DNA from: Sunxiuqinia elliptica
GTDB lineage: Bacteria > Bacteroidota > Bacteroidia > Bacteroidales > Prolixibacteraceae
Length of the DNA stretch: 45,607 nt
NCBI RefSeq assembly: GCF_900113005.1
Contig: NZ_FONW01000007.1
Location: 179,320 to 224,926 of the forward strand
Direction: 5' to 3'
In this document: positions 7,264 to 16,507 of the stretch, in pieces
Layout of the letters: every line of letters starts with the position of its first letter
Numbering within the stretch: position 1 is the stretch's first letter
Notes under the pieces: generated by a model
The model's database searches: none
Told to the model about the DNA's origin: nothing
Seen by the model: only the letters and a program-made list of their open reading frames with translations
Translations under genes and position numbers: made by a program

Positions 7264-9450
7264 CTACTCATTTAGGTACATCACGCGGGCATGGTAACGT
7301 TTTTTACGTTCCACAATTTTGATGAAATAGTTTCCAGCAACCTGACCAGTAAAATCAAAGCGCAACCATCGGTCGCCCGGCTGATCATACTTCACTTTTA
7401 CCTGCCGTCCCATCAAGTCAAAAACTTGAATGATGTATGGGTCTATTTCATGCTTAAACTTGATCATTAAAGGTTCTCCGGCAGTTACCGGGTTTGGAAA
7501 AACTTCAAACTCCAACTTTTCATTTTTCAAGGTATCATCCGACACCAAGGTATCCACATTGCAAAGCACCACTTCCATCAACAAAGCTGATCCTTCACTG
7601 TTGGTCGTTTTTTCCTGGTAGGTGTACCATTCTTGGCCATCCTTGATGTAAAATGAATTCAGTGGCTCCACCTCCCGATCTGCCAAATAAACAGCAAAAG
7701 TATCGGCCTCTTCCAGCAATTCCACAGAATAAGCGATAAAGAAAGGCCCCTCTGTCGGCACTTTTTCATAAAATTCAAGGTAGTTCATCACTCCCTCATC
7801 CAAGTTTTTCAAGCTAAAATCCTGGCTGTAAAGCAAGGCTTGAGGAAGTTCATCCCCTTCATACACCGAAACCCGAATTTTCCCCTCCGAAAACCTGTTG
7901 CCCAATACCGCCTTGCTTACTCCAAGCGAAACTCCGGCAACCTCCGAGCTTACTGTTTTCTCATAACGCTCAGCAAATTCTTCAAAGCCATAATTGTTGG
8001 TTCCGCTCCAATAGCCTTGTTTTAATCCACCTTCAACAATGGCGAGCGCCGCATGATCATCTTCATCGCGGAAGTTGGTAAAAGCACCGCACACTTCCTC
8101 GCTGGGGTATGGGGAAAGACCATCCCACACCTGCGCATTTGAATTCGCAGGGTCAAGCCATTTTTTGAGTTGTTTATTGTCCTCGTCATAATGATCCCAA
8201 GCATGATGAAACATGGCAAAATAATCCCGAAACGGGCTCTCGCACGATGCAGCTCCACCTGTTAAAGAACCAATAATTCGTTTTTTCGAATTGATCAAAG
8301 GCCCTCCGGAAGAGCCTCCTTCAGTTGTTCCTTCCTCCCAACCTCCAATAAAAAAGAAGGCATCTTTTATATACTTTTGACTGTAGGACTTAATTTGCGG
8401 CGAATGGCGATCAATCGAAATCTTTTTTACATCGCCTGATGGATGATGAATGCTAACACTTGAATCGGGAATTGTTGAGGTTCGGTCCCAACCCAAATAA
8501 TATGGGCGGTAATTGGCTGGTGGAACAACATTGAGCTCGACCAAACTAAAGTCCAGACTATCTGATGCTGCCCTCAACGAGCTGCCACTAAGCGAATGGC
8601 TGGCATCTCCATCAATCTCTCCACAGTAAGGAGACTCATAGTTAAAAAGGAAAACTGACTCCCGGGCATCCTTATCCGTATTAATACAATGAGCGGCTGT
8701 GTATAGGTATGGGGTTCCATCATTTCGCGTATTGTTAATCAAGCTTCCTGTGCAGAGATCGATTCCACTTACAATAATACGACAGATACCCTCTGCTGAC
8801 TGAGCATATTCATCTGCAACATCACAATTGATATTTACATTGCAAGCCCCTGAGGGTATTCCCAAGGGACGCCGATCCGATCGCAACGACTTGATCCCAA
8901 CAAAATCATGATTCACCTGTGCAATGGAAAGCTCCCCCTGAAATTCCGCATTCAACGGCTCTTCATACTGAATAACCAAGTGGTCGCCAGCAACTGGCGA
9001 TGTTGCAAAAACTCCCGTTTCTCGATTATTCGCCTTTGTAAATGCTCCAAGCAGGTCAGACTGATCCGGAGAAAACAAAAAGAGCCGGGCATCCTCCGGC
9101 AAGTGATAGCGATCAAAAATTAAATTAAGCGATTTGGCTTCCGATGAAACCAACACCAATTGCCAAACACGATAGTTTCCCACTTCACTCCAGCTTCCCG
9201 AATTTAATGTACTTAAATCAACCTCAATCGGCTCAGCAAAACGAAATGGTTTAAGCTTGTTCTCTCCCGCCGAAGTCCTGCTCTTTCTTAATAAAGCAGC
9301 ATTATCTTGTCGCGGCAAGCGTACTACGGTTTGACTTTTTAAAGAGGTGGTATAGCTTAAATCAATCGGCCTCCCTCCTGCTGATTGCTGGCTCCACACG
9401 GGAAGGGCACAAGCAATCAGGACTATAAGAATTATCAGTCTTTCTCTCAT
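7264..9450 (-). CDS. secreted trypsin-like protease with T9SS sorting domain
   Basis: This 728-residue protein has a signal peptide (about 1-20) and an N-terminal beta-rich propeptide. A lysyl-endopeptidase-like serine protease domain follows (about 200-460). The catalytic triad is readable as His254 (TAAHC), Asp300 (LDFSLVEL) and Ser381 (GGSSGGP), and the domain is Cys-rich as in Achromobacter protease I. A second beta domain (about 480-630) precedes a C-terminal type A sorting domain (FPNP near 658, then GNYFIKIV). It should cross the outer membrane by type IX secretion and act outside the cell. A -7 element (TATTTTTG on the minus strand, 9471-9478) lies about 20 bases upstream of the ATG. 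Confidence 0.94.
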   Translation of the reverse strand: MRERLIILIVLIACALPVWSQQSAGGRPIDLSYTTSLKSQTVVRLPRQDNAALLRKSRTSAGENKLKPFRFAEPIEVDLSTLNSGSWSEVGNYRVWQLVLVSSEAKSLNLIFDRYHLPEDARLFLFSPDQSDLLGAFTKANNRETGVFATSPVAGDHLVIQYEEPLNAEFQGELSIAQVNHDFVGIKSLRSDRRPLGIPSGACNVNINCDVADEYAQSAEGICRIIVSGIDLCTGSLINNTRNDGTPYLYTAAHCINTDKDARESVFLFNYESPYCGEIDGDASHSLSGSSLRAASDSLDFSLVELNVVPPANYRPYYLGWDRTSTIPDSSVSIHHPSGDVKKISIDRHSPQIKSYSQKYIKDAFFFIGGWEEGTTEGGSSGGPLINSKKRIIGSLTGGAASCESPFRDYFAMFHHAWDHYDEDNKQLKKWLDPANSNAQVWDGLSPYPSEEVCGAFTNFRDEDDHAALAIVEGGLKQGYWSGTNNYGFEEFAERYEKTVSSEVAGVSLGVSKAVLGNRFSEGKIRVSVYEGDELPQALLYSQDFSLKNLDEGVMNYLEFYEKVPTEGPFFIAYSVELLEEADTFAVYLADREVEPLNSFYIKDGQEWYTYQEKTTNSEGSALLMEVVLCNVDTLVSDDTLKNEKLEFEVFPNPVTAGEPLMIKFKHEIDPYIIQVFDLMGRQVKVKYDQPGDRWLRFDFTGQVAGNYFIKIVERKKRYHARVMYLNE

Positions 9451-9470
9451 TTACAACATGCTATTTCGAT

Positions 9471-9478
9471 CAAAAATA
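9471..9478 (-). promoter_or_regulatory. -7 promoter element for the secreted protease gene
   Basis: The minus strand reads TATTTTTG, an exact TAnnTTTG match. The predicted start is near 9464, which gives a very short leader. Confidence 0.5.
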
Positions 9479-9530
9479 GAAAATTATACCTAGACTTTCT
9501 CAAAACTCAGGCATTTCAAAATTAAGATGA

Positions 9531-9538
9531 TAATTTTG
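9531..9538 (+). promoter_or_regulatory. -7 promoter element for the editing-domain gene
   Basis: TAATTTTG matches TAnnTTTG. The predicted transcript start is near 9545, about 25 bases before the ATG. Confidence 0.5.
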
Positions 9539-9569
9539 GAAGACAGAAATACCCCAGAAAAAGTTTATT

Positions 9570-9983
9570 ATGAAAGTTTTGGTTATGTACGTTAACGAGT
9601 TCAGTTACACTCCTGCTGAGAAGAACCTGGAGGAAGCTGAAACGATTACTGAAGGAAATTCATTTAAGGATAGTATTCTGGCTTTTATACAAGTGGAAGA
9701 ACAGGACGAAGAAAAAGACGTTAAAAGTCGAGAGAAAAAGCTAGTCAATCATTTAAAGTGGACAGCTCGCAAAAACGATTGCAAGCGTGTCATCCTCCAC
9801 TCCTTTGCACACCTTTCCGAATCAAAAGCCAGTGTTGAATTCACCCAAGAACTATTCAACCAAGCAGAACAACGCTTGAAAAATGCAGATTTCGAGACAG
9901 CACAAACGCCTTTTGGCTACTTCCTCGATCTGAAAATTGATGCACCGGGCTTCTCGCTGGCTCGTATTTGGGCCAGTTTATAA
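9570..9983 (+). CDS. free-standing threonyl-tRNA synthetase editing domain
   Basis: The 137 residues correspond to the archaeal-type ThrRS N-terminal editing domain and nothing else. Visible family signs are the opening strand and Y-x-x-x-F (VLVMYVNEFSY), the central strand before VEEQDE (AFIQVEEQDE), the signature HSFAHLSESKAS (about 87-98, family form YAHLS), and the closing PFGYFLDLKIDAPG. In archaeal ThrRS this domain hydrolyses Ser-tRNA(Thr) and is related in fold to D-aminoacyl-tRNA deacylase. A stand-alone copy in a bacterium could be a trans-editing or D-aminoacyl-tRNA deacylating enzyme. Identity of the domain is fairly sure; substrate is unknown. It has its own promoter-like element. 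Confidence 0.88.
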   Translation: MKVLVMYVNEFSYTPAEKNLEEAETITEGNSFKDSILAFIQVEEQDEEKDVKSREKKLVNHLKWTARKNDCKRVILHSFAHLSESKASVEFTQELFNQAEQRLKNADFETAQTPFGYFLDLKIDAPGFSLARIWASL

Positions 9984-10158
9984 AGCTGATGAAGAAGTTC
10001 GAGGTTCCTGTTATTTCTGGTTGTCCAGTGTTCATAAAGCGCCAAAGTATTTTTAATGGCCTCAAATGGATTGAAAAGTTCGAAATTGTTTGAAATTTTA
10101 TATTCGGTATTATCCAAAATCTGAGCATCCAACTATCAATATCTTAAAAAGCAAGCCG

Positions 10159-10815
10159 ATGAAATGGGTCAATCTTCATACACATCATCCCTCGGATGAG
10201 CAAAGTATCCAGCTGATCAACCAACCGCTGCAACATCCGTTTGCCCCAACCGCTGATGCACTTTACTCCTTAAGTCTTCATCCCTGGGACATTGAAAAAA
10301 TTAACCTTAACGAGTGCTTGCAGCAGGAAGACCAATTCCTTCGCCACCCTCAAGTCATCGCAATTGGAGAATGTGGACTGGACCGAGTTATCAGCACGCC
10401 TCTTGCCACTCAAGAAGCGATATTTTCACAACAGATTGAACTATCTGAAAAAGCATCGAAACCACTGATCATCCATGCAGTCAGAACTTATTCCGATCTT
10501 ATCCGAATCAAAAAAAGCAGCTCTCCACGTCAAGCCTGGATTTTGCACGGTTACCAAGGGAATAAGCAAACAACGCAACAGCTCTTAAAACACGACTTCT
10601 ACTTTTCTTTTGGGCCTTCACTTCTTAATAAATCGCCCAAACTGATTGAGTCATTGCTTACTGTTCCTTTTGAAAAACTTTTTTTTGAAACCGATGACAG
10701 TGCCGAAAAAGTTGAAACTATTTTTATTTTTGCAGCCAAAATGTTGAAAATATCAGTCGATCAGCTTCAGCAAATGGTTTTTGAAAACTTTCATCGAATA
10801 TTCAGATATGGCTAA
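10159..10815 (+). CDS. TatD-family metal-dependent hydrolase
   Basis: This is a 218-residue amidohydrolase-fold protein. The ATG at 10159 is preferred over a TTG at 10090 because the family begins directly with the first strand carrying the metal motif (MKWVNLHTHHP, HxH). Other metal ligands follow in order: Glu in GECGLDR, His in IHAVR, His in LHGYQG, and Asp in FETDDS. TatD-like enzymes act as DNases or nucleotide-processing phosphoesterases; this one is shorter than TatD (about 260) and its substrate is not known. The stop overlaps the start of tcdA by 8 bases, so the two are translated from one message. Confidence 0.88.
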   Translation: MKWVNLHTHHPSDEQSIQLINQPLQHPFAPTADALYSLSLHPWDIEKINLNECLQQEDQFLRHPQVIAIGECGLDRVISTPLATQEAIFSQQIELSEKASKPLIIHAVRTYSDLIRIKKSSSPRQAWILHGYQGNKQTTQQLLKHDFYFSFGPSLLNKSPKLIESLLTVPFEKLFFETDDSAEKVETIFIFAAKMLKISVDQLQQMVFENFHRIFRYG

Positions 10816-11524
10816 ATGGCAGGAACGTACCGCATTGATGTTGGGAGAAGACGGGTTAGAAAAACTAAGGCAATCACATGTTTTGGTGGTTGGCTTAGGC
10901 GGTGTTGGAGCTTATGCGGCAGAGCAACTCTGTCGGGCGGGTGTTGGCAAAATGACCATTGTTGATGGTGATGTCGTAGAACAGACAAATCGCAACCGAC
11001 AGTTGCCAGCCCTCCAAAGCCTGGAAGGTAAACCCAAAGCCGAAGTGCTGGGCGAGCGATTCCTAGATATTAACCCGGAACTGGAACTCCGAATCGTCAA
11101 TGAATACCTGAAAGATGAACGGATGGTAGAGCTTTTAAATGAAGCTCCATACGATTATGTTGTGGATGCCATTGATACGCTGGCTCCCAAAGTCTTTCTG
11201 ATTTATCACAGTATCAAAGCCAATCTTCCAATTGTTAGCTCCATGGGAGCGGGAGGAAAATTTGATCCGTCTCAGGTTCAACAAGCTGATATCTCCAAAA
11301 GCTACAACTGCAAACTGGCCCGTATGATTCGAAAACGCCTCCATAAACTGGGCATTCATAAAGGTGTCAAAGTTATTTTCTCGCCAGAACAGGTCGATCC
11401 TGAACGAGTTCGAATTGAAGAAGGACAAAACAAAAAATCAGCCGTTGGGACCATCTCTTATATGCCTCCATTCTTTGGTTGCTTTTGTGCTTCTGCTGTA
11501 ATTCGCGATCTTTTGGATAATTAG
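10808..11524 (+). CDS. tcdA: tRNA threonylcarbamoyladenosine dehydratase
   Basis: TcdA (CsdL) uses ATP to cyclise t6A37 of ANN-decoding tRNAs to ct6A. The 238-residue E1-like Rossmann fold is visible: the nucleotide loop VVGLGGVGAYAAEQLCRAGV (about 26-45), the acidic strand IVDGDVVEQTNRNRQ with the Arg/Asn/Arg/Gln set that binds ATP, and VVDAIDT (about 116-122). The catalytic-loop Cys region (SYNCKLARMIRKRLHK) and the closing GTISYMPPFFGCFCAS are also present. The start at 10808 gives the usual MAKWQERT opening; the frame extends upstream only into the tatD-like gene. Confidence 0.95.
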   Translation: MAKWQERTALMLGEDGLEKLRQSHVLVVGLGGVGAYAAEQLCRAGVGKMTIVDGDVVEQTNRNRQLPALQSLEGKPKAEVLGERFLDINPELELRIVNEYLKDERMVELLNEAPYDYVVDAIDTLAPKVFLIYHSIKANLPIVSSMGAGGKFDPSQVQQADISKSYNCKLARMIRKRLHKLGIHKGVKVIFSPEQVDPERVRIEEGQNKKSAVGTISYMPPFFGCFCASAVIRDLLDN

Positions 11525-11536
11525 TTATTTTGGCAC

Positions 11537-11544
11537 TAATTTTG
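11537..11544 (+). promoter_or_regulatory. -7 promoter element for the lipoprotein gene
   Basis: TAATTTTG matches TAnnTTTG. The predicted start is near 11551, 31 bases before the ATG. Confidence 0.5.
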
Positions 11545-11581
11545 TTCAACTAAGTGCATCTACAAACAGAATAACTACACC

Positions 11582-12310
11582 ATGAAAAAGAAACTCACCC
11601 ATTTGGGCTATTTGCTGCTTGCCGTTGTTTTAATGCATGCTTGCGCAGCCCCAAAAAGCGTCATTCGTCTTGAACCTGATCGTGAAGATGTAAAGTGGTT
11701 GTTTGGCCAATCTTATGTAACAGATTCTCTTTATGGAGTTGTCTTCGAGGTCGCCTTTGACCGTGCCGTACAAAACCAGTACTGGTTTGATTTTAATATC
11801 ATCAACCACTCCAACATGCCCATACTCATTGATCCGGTTAACTTTACCTATATGGCTTACGATAGCTTAAACAACCGAAAATTGGTTCAACCACTTGCGG
11901 CCATCGATCCAGAAGAACAATTGATGTCCATTGATAAGGAACTCTCGCGGAATGATGCAAGAGCCCAAAATCATTTGGGGATTAGCCTGGTTGCTGCGAG
12001 CGTTGATATTGCTACCGGCGTAGCAACCTTGAGCGATGATAATCCGAACAACGATTACCTTCGAACCAACATGTACGAAGAAGTACAGAATGAAGCCATT
12101 GACAATGAAATAGAAACCCAGAACCTGAATTCCATGCGTGAAGAGTGGTCACAAGGAACCATTCGAAAGACAACGCTAGGAAGCAATTATTCCATGCAAG
12201 GAAAAGTTTTCTTTAAGTCCTATCCCACCGCCGACTATATCAAGCTTTTCATTCCCGTAGATGATAGTCGTCTGGAGATTATTTTTAATCAAAGACATCA
12301 CCGACCTTAA
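11582..12310 (+). CDS. predicted lipoprotein of unknown function
   Basis: The 242-residue product has a lipoprotein signal (MKKKLTHLGYLLLAVVLMHA followed by Cys21, lipobox LMHAC), so the mature protein should be anchored in a membrane by a lipidated cysteine. The rest has no motif that I recognise. It contains a beta-rich N-terminal part with NIINHSNMPILIDPVNF, where a structural-domain strand pattern is visible, and an acidic Asn/Glu-rich middle. It has its own promoter-like box and terminator, so it appears to be a single-gene unit. Confidence 0.78.
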   Translation: MKKKLTHLGYLLLAVVLMHACAAPKSVIRLEPDREDVKWLFGQSYVTDSLYGVVFEVAFDRAVQNQYWFDFNIINHSNMPILIDPVNFTYMAYDSLNNRKLVQPLAAIDPEEQLMSIDKELSRNDARAQNHLGISLVAASVDIATGVATLSDDNPNNDYLRTNMYEEVQNEAIDNEIETQNLNSMREEWSQGTIRKTTLGSNYSMQGKVFFKSYPTADYIKLFIPVDDSRLEIIFNQRHHRP

Positions 12311-12322
12311 AAATACAAACAG

Positions 12323-12373
12323 CCTGATTGTGTAACGATGCAACACTCATTTACACAATCAGGTTTTCTTTTC
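12323..12373 (+). terminator. rho-independent terminator after the lipoprotein gene
   Basis: CCTGATTGTGTAA (12323-12335) pairs perfectly with TTACACAATCAGG (12351-12363), a 13-bp stem with a 15-nt loop, followed by TTTTCTTTTC. It isolates the lipoprotein gene from the methionine operon. Confidence 0.9.
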
Positions 12374-12479
12374 AATCACCTCTCTCTTCTCATTCGTCAA
12401 CCTCCAAACGATGCAGCTACCGCTGTTTTCCCTGTACTTTAAATATTCCACTCGTTGTTTAAACTTTTTCTAAATAACT

Positions 12480-12509
12480 TTTGTTTTTTAGAAAAAATAT
12501 ATAGGTTTG
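12480..12509 (+). promoter_or_regulatory. promoter of the methionine leader/operon
   Basis: TTTG at 12480-12483 and TAGGTTTG at 12502-12509 are separated by 18 bases and match the Bacteroidota -33/-7 pattern (TTTG and TAnnTTTG). Transcription should begin near 12516, 15 bases before the leader peptide ATG. This spacing is the best full promoter match in the window. Confidence 0.6.
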
Positions 12510-12530
12510 CAACATCATAAAAGGCACCAG

Positions 12531-12626
12531 ATGGACAATTATTTCACATACCAGCAACTTTCTTTCACTCATTCCACGAGTAATGCTGTCATGTCTATGC
12601 CATCCATGTCTATGTGTATGCGATAG
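12531..12626 (+). CDS. methionine-rich leader peptide (31 codons)
   Basis: The frame ATG(12531)...TAG(12624-12626) encodes 31 residues. The last 11 are MSMPSMSMCMR: five Met and one Cys codon within the final 11 codons. The Met codons arise from a tandem near-repeat, ATGTCTATG at 12591 and again at 12606. The peptide starts just after a good promoter and ends on the edge of two alternative hairpins, 99 bases before the first gene of a methionine operon. By analogy with his, leu and thr leader peptides, ribosome stalling at Met codons when Met-tRNA is short would control read-through. It is too short for ordinary ORF calling. The role is inference; the codon run is seen directly. Confidence 0.75.
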   Translation: MDNYFTYQQLSFTHSTSNAVMSMPSMSMCMR

Positions 12627-12691
12627 CCTTCATTCAGTATTTTTTATCACATACGGTTTGAAGGCTCACCATTAAGATTTCCCTTTTTTTT
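12616..12691 (+). promoter_or_regulatory. attenuator-like alternative hairpins before the methionine operon
   Basis: Helix A pairs 12616-12626 with 12644-12654 (10 pairs, one mismatch, one G-T pair); its 5' arm contains the last Met codon of the leader peptide and the stop codon. Helix B pairs AGCCTTCA (12625-12632) with TGAAGGCT (12659-12666), 8 perfect pairs. A and B overlap at 12625-12626 and cross each other, so only one can form at a time. A run of eight T lies at 12684-12691. No GC-rich stem directly abuts that T run, so the terminating form is not obvious. Control of translation or Rho access instead of intrinsic termination is possible. Confidence 0.55.
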
Positions 12692-12725
12692 CGCTATCAT
12701 TTTCGTTTAATCAAATTTGCAATTT

Positions 12726-14072
12726 ATGTCTGTTCATGTCATTAGGCTTGGAGGAAATAATATCAGTAAGCCATCAATCATCGAATCATTTTTGTCGATT
12801 CTAAATCAAAGTGAAGATCAACATATTCTGGTTATTTCAGCATCGGAAACCATTCAACAAGTTCTGGTTCAAGGAGTCGATCTGTTATGTACTAAAATAA
12901 AAACACATACCGATTTGCTGAATGAATTGAAGGAAGAAGCTCATCAGGTTGCTCAATTGAATCAGCTAACACAATTGGCCTCCTTCGAAGCTGCATTAAG
13001 CCCGCTTGACCGTTTACTTAGAGGAATTCAATATACCGGAGATTACTCCTTAGCTCTAAGCGACCAAGTCCAGAGCTATGCCGAAATTTTAACGACTGCC
13101 TTACTCCAGGATATTTTAACTCAGCATCAGCAAGCAGCAGAGCTTTTGTTACCTGAAAAGCTGGGGCTGATTGTTAGCTCCGACTATGGGAATGCCAGTG
13201 TGCTTCGTGAGCCATCAACCGCAAACATCAAATCCTCTCAGTGGGGCAAAGCAACGCTAATTCCGGGCTCCTATGGAAAAACCAAGGATGGGAAAATTGC
13301 CCGCTTGGGAAAACGAGCAGCAGACTATACGGCAGCGGCACTAGCCTCAATTTTAGAGGTCGACCAACTTCAGCTTTGGGGAATCAGCAAAGCATTTAAA
13401 ACAGCCGATAGCGAAATCCTCCCCCAAGCTTCCTACATCGAAAACCTAACTTACGCTGAAGCTTCCGAACTCGCCTACTTCCACCACTCCTCCATCCATC
13501 CCCGCATTGTTGAGCCACTTACCGAGCAACACATTCCAATTAAGGTTTACGAATTACATCAAGCTGAAAAGCAACTGCGCACGACGATCAACTCCGCTAA
13601 TGTTGAGAAAAGCCAACAGATAAAGAGTGTTGCTCACAGCGACAACATTGCCATTTTGAAATTAAATGGGCCAGGCGTTGGGTTCAAACCCGGTATTTTA
13701 TCCATTCTGACGACCGCTTTTGCGAAACACCAAATCAATATTCGCTCAGTTATTACAGCTCAAACCAGCATCAACATCATTTTTAATAAGCATGATATTG
13801 CCAAAGCGCGCCAAATCAGCCAACAAATAGAGCTTCCCTCTGTTAATCAAGTGGAGATTGTTTCTGATATCTCCCTCATTGCCATTGTTGGTCACGGCAT
13901 GCAACAAAACCACGGGATATCGGCCCAACTTTTTTCAGCCGTTGCCAAGCACAAAATCAATGTGCTAATCAGTGGTTCCGGAGCATCTGACCTGGTTAGC
14001 TACCTGGTGGTAAAGGAAGAAGATAAATGCAAAGCGATTCAAGAAATTCATAAGATATTTTTTCATCATTAA
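12726..14072 (+). CDS. degenerate aspartate kinase homologue with ACT domains
   Basis: This 448-residue protein has an aspartokinase-type amino-acid-kinase domain (about 1-290) and two C-terminal ACT domains (about 310-448). ATG 12726 is preferred over TTG 12717. Several residues essential in active aspartokinases are changed. The opening KFGGTS is RLGGNN here (catalytic Lys to Arg), the GRGGSDY-type loop is GKRAADY, and the WTDVDG-type loop is WGISKA. Asp in ADY and the IHPRIVEPL segment remain. Catalysis is therefore doubtful; an amino-acid-sensing or partner role is plausible. It is first in the methionine operon, 18 bases before metY. The product could still be a weak kinase. Confidence 0.8.
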   Translation: MSVHVIRLGGNNISKPSIIESFLSILNQSEDQHILVISASETIQQVLVQGVDLLCTKIKTHTDLLNELKEEAHQVAQLNQLTQLASFEAALSPLDRLLRGIQYTGDYSLALSDQVQSYAEILTTALLQDILTQHQQAAELLLPEKLGLIVSSDYGNASVLREPSTANIKSSQWGKATLIPGSYGKTKDGKIARLGKRAADYTAAALASILEVDQLQLWGISKAFKTADSEILPQASYIENLTYAEASELAYFHHSSIHPRIVEPLTEQHIPIKVYELHQAEKQLRTTINSANVEKSQQIKSVAHSDNIAILKLNGPGVGFKPGILSILTTAFAKHQINIRSVITAQTSINIIFNKHDIAKARQISQQIELPSVNQVEIVSDISLIAIVGHGMQQNHGISAQLFSAVAKHKINVLISGSGASDLVSYLVVKEEDKCKAIQEIHKIFFHH

Positions 14073-15395
<1,323 letters not shown>

Positions 15396-15407
15396 CCAAG
15401 TATAAAA

Positions 15408-15441
15408 CTTTCCGGAGGTAGCGCAACGCTCCTTCGGAAAG
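15408..15441 (+). promoter_or_regulatory. long intercistronic hairpin between metY and metA
   Basis: CTTTCCGGAGG pairs with CCTTCGGAAAG and inner AGCG pairs with CGCT around a CAA loop: 15 base pairs with one bulged T and one G-T pair. No T run follows, so it is not an intrinsic terminator. It lies 16 bases before the metA ATG and may stabilise or punctuate the message, or tune metA translation. Confidence 0.7.
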
Positions 15442-15456
15442 GAAAAACAAGAAGTC

Positions 15457-16374
15457 ATGCCATTAAATATACCCGATAAACTACCTGCCATTAAATTGTT
15501 ACAAGAGGAAAACATCTTTGTAATTGATACGACCAAGGCTTCCCATCAGGATATACGTCCATTGCGAATTGTTATCCTCAACTTAATGCCTTTGAAAGTT
15601 TCAACAGAGACCGATTTACTCCGACTCTTGTCCAACACACCTTTGCAGGTTGAAATTGATTTTTTGAAAATCAAAGGTCATAAGCACAAAAATACTTCAG
15701 CAGAACACATGCGAACCTTTTACAATAATTTTGAAAAAATCAAGCATAACAAATACGATGGCATGATCATTACTGGAGCCCCCGTTGAACAGCTACCTTT
15801 TGAAGAAGTCACCTATTGGGATGAAATGAAGGAAATCATGGACTGGTCAGCACAAAACGTAACCTCTTCCCTTTTTATTTGTTGGGGAGCGCAGGCCAGC
15901 TTATACCACTTCTATGGCATTCCAAAATATGATTTAGACAAAAAAATGTTTGGCGTTTTCCAGCAACAAATATCGGATAATAAGCTGCCAATTTTCCGTG
16001 GATTTGACGATGAATTCTACGTTCCACATTCACGACATACCGAAATTCGTGCAGAAGATATTAAGCGCATTCCTGACCTTGAGATAATTTCGTCTTCACC
16101 CGATTCTGGAGTCAACATGGTGATGGCCAAAAATGGCCGTCAATTCTTTTTAACAGGTCATTCGGAATATTCACGAGGTACACTCGCCAATGAGTATTAT
16201 CGTGATGTCAAAAAGAAGCTCCCCATTGAGTTGCCTAAAAATTATTTTGCCAATGACGATGACACGCAAAAACCAATCATGAGATGGCGATCGGCTGCTA
16301 ATTTACTTTTCACCAATTGGCTTAACTATTACGTTTATCAGGAAACACCTTATAATTTGGATGATATTCGCTAA
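15457..16374 (+). CDS. metA: homoserine O-acetyltransferase (MetA family)
   Basis: MetA activates homoserine by acylation, the first committed step of methionine synthesis. The 305-residue protein has the GATase-like fold with nucleophile Cys142 (FICWGAQAS), catalytic His in the TGHSEYS segment and the following Glu. Residue 111 is Glu (TGAPVEQL). In this family Glu111 selects acetyl-CoA and Gly111 selects succinyl-CoA. The enzyme is therefore predicted to make O-acetylhomoserine, exactly the substrate of the neighbouring MetY, although MetA proteins are often labelled succinyltransferases. It is last in the operon. Confidence 0.95.
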   Translation: MPLNIPDKLPAIKLLQEENIFVIDTTKASHQDIRPLRIVILNLMPLKVSTETDLLRLLSNTPLQVEIDFLKIKGHKHKNTSAEHMRTFYNNFEKIKHNKYDGMIITGAPVEQLPFEEVTYWDEMKEIMDWSAQNVTSSLFICWGAQASLYHFYGIPKYDLDKKMFGVFQQQISDNKLPIFRGFDDEFYVPHSRHTEIRAEDIKRIPDLEIISSSPDSGVNMVMAKNGRQFFLTGHSEYSRGTLANEYYRDVKKKLPIELPKNYFANDDDTQKPIMRWRSAANLLFTNWLNYYVYQETPYNLDDIR

Positions 16375-16450
16375 GCATCACTAAATCAATCGCTACTCTT
16401 CAAAAGATCCGTATGCGTGCAGTTTTTGGGATAAATCCAGCAATTCATTC

Positions 16451-16458
16451 TATTTTTG
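16451..16458 (+). promoter_or_regulatory. -7 promoter element for the ElbB-like gene
   Basis: TATTTTTG matches TAnnTTTG. TTTG at 16425-16428 could be the -33 element, with a 22-base spacer that is a little long. The predicted start is near 16465. Confidence 0.45.
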
Positions 16459-16507
16459 GGGTTGAAGGAAAATCTGTAATTTTAAGGAAACCAAAAAACG
16501 CAAGACC

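Noticed and set aside
12583-12675. Cys-rich alternative frame over the Met leader
   Set aside because: Reading ATGTCTATG one base out of register gives TGT/TGC codons, so the Cys run is a by-product of the Met repeat. The Met frame has the better start position, promoter distance and stop.
12500-12726. SAM riboswitch before the methionine operon
   Set aside because: I looked for SAM-I and SAM-II consensus segments and found none. The leader peptide with alternative hairpins explains the region better.
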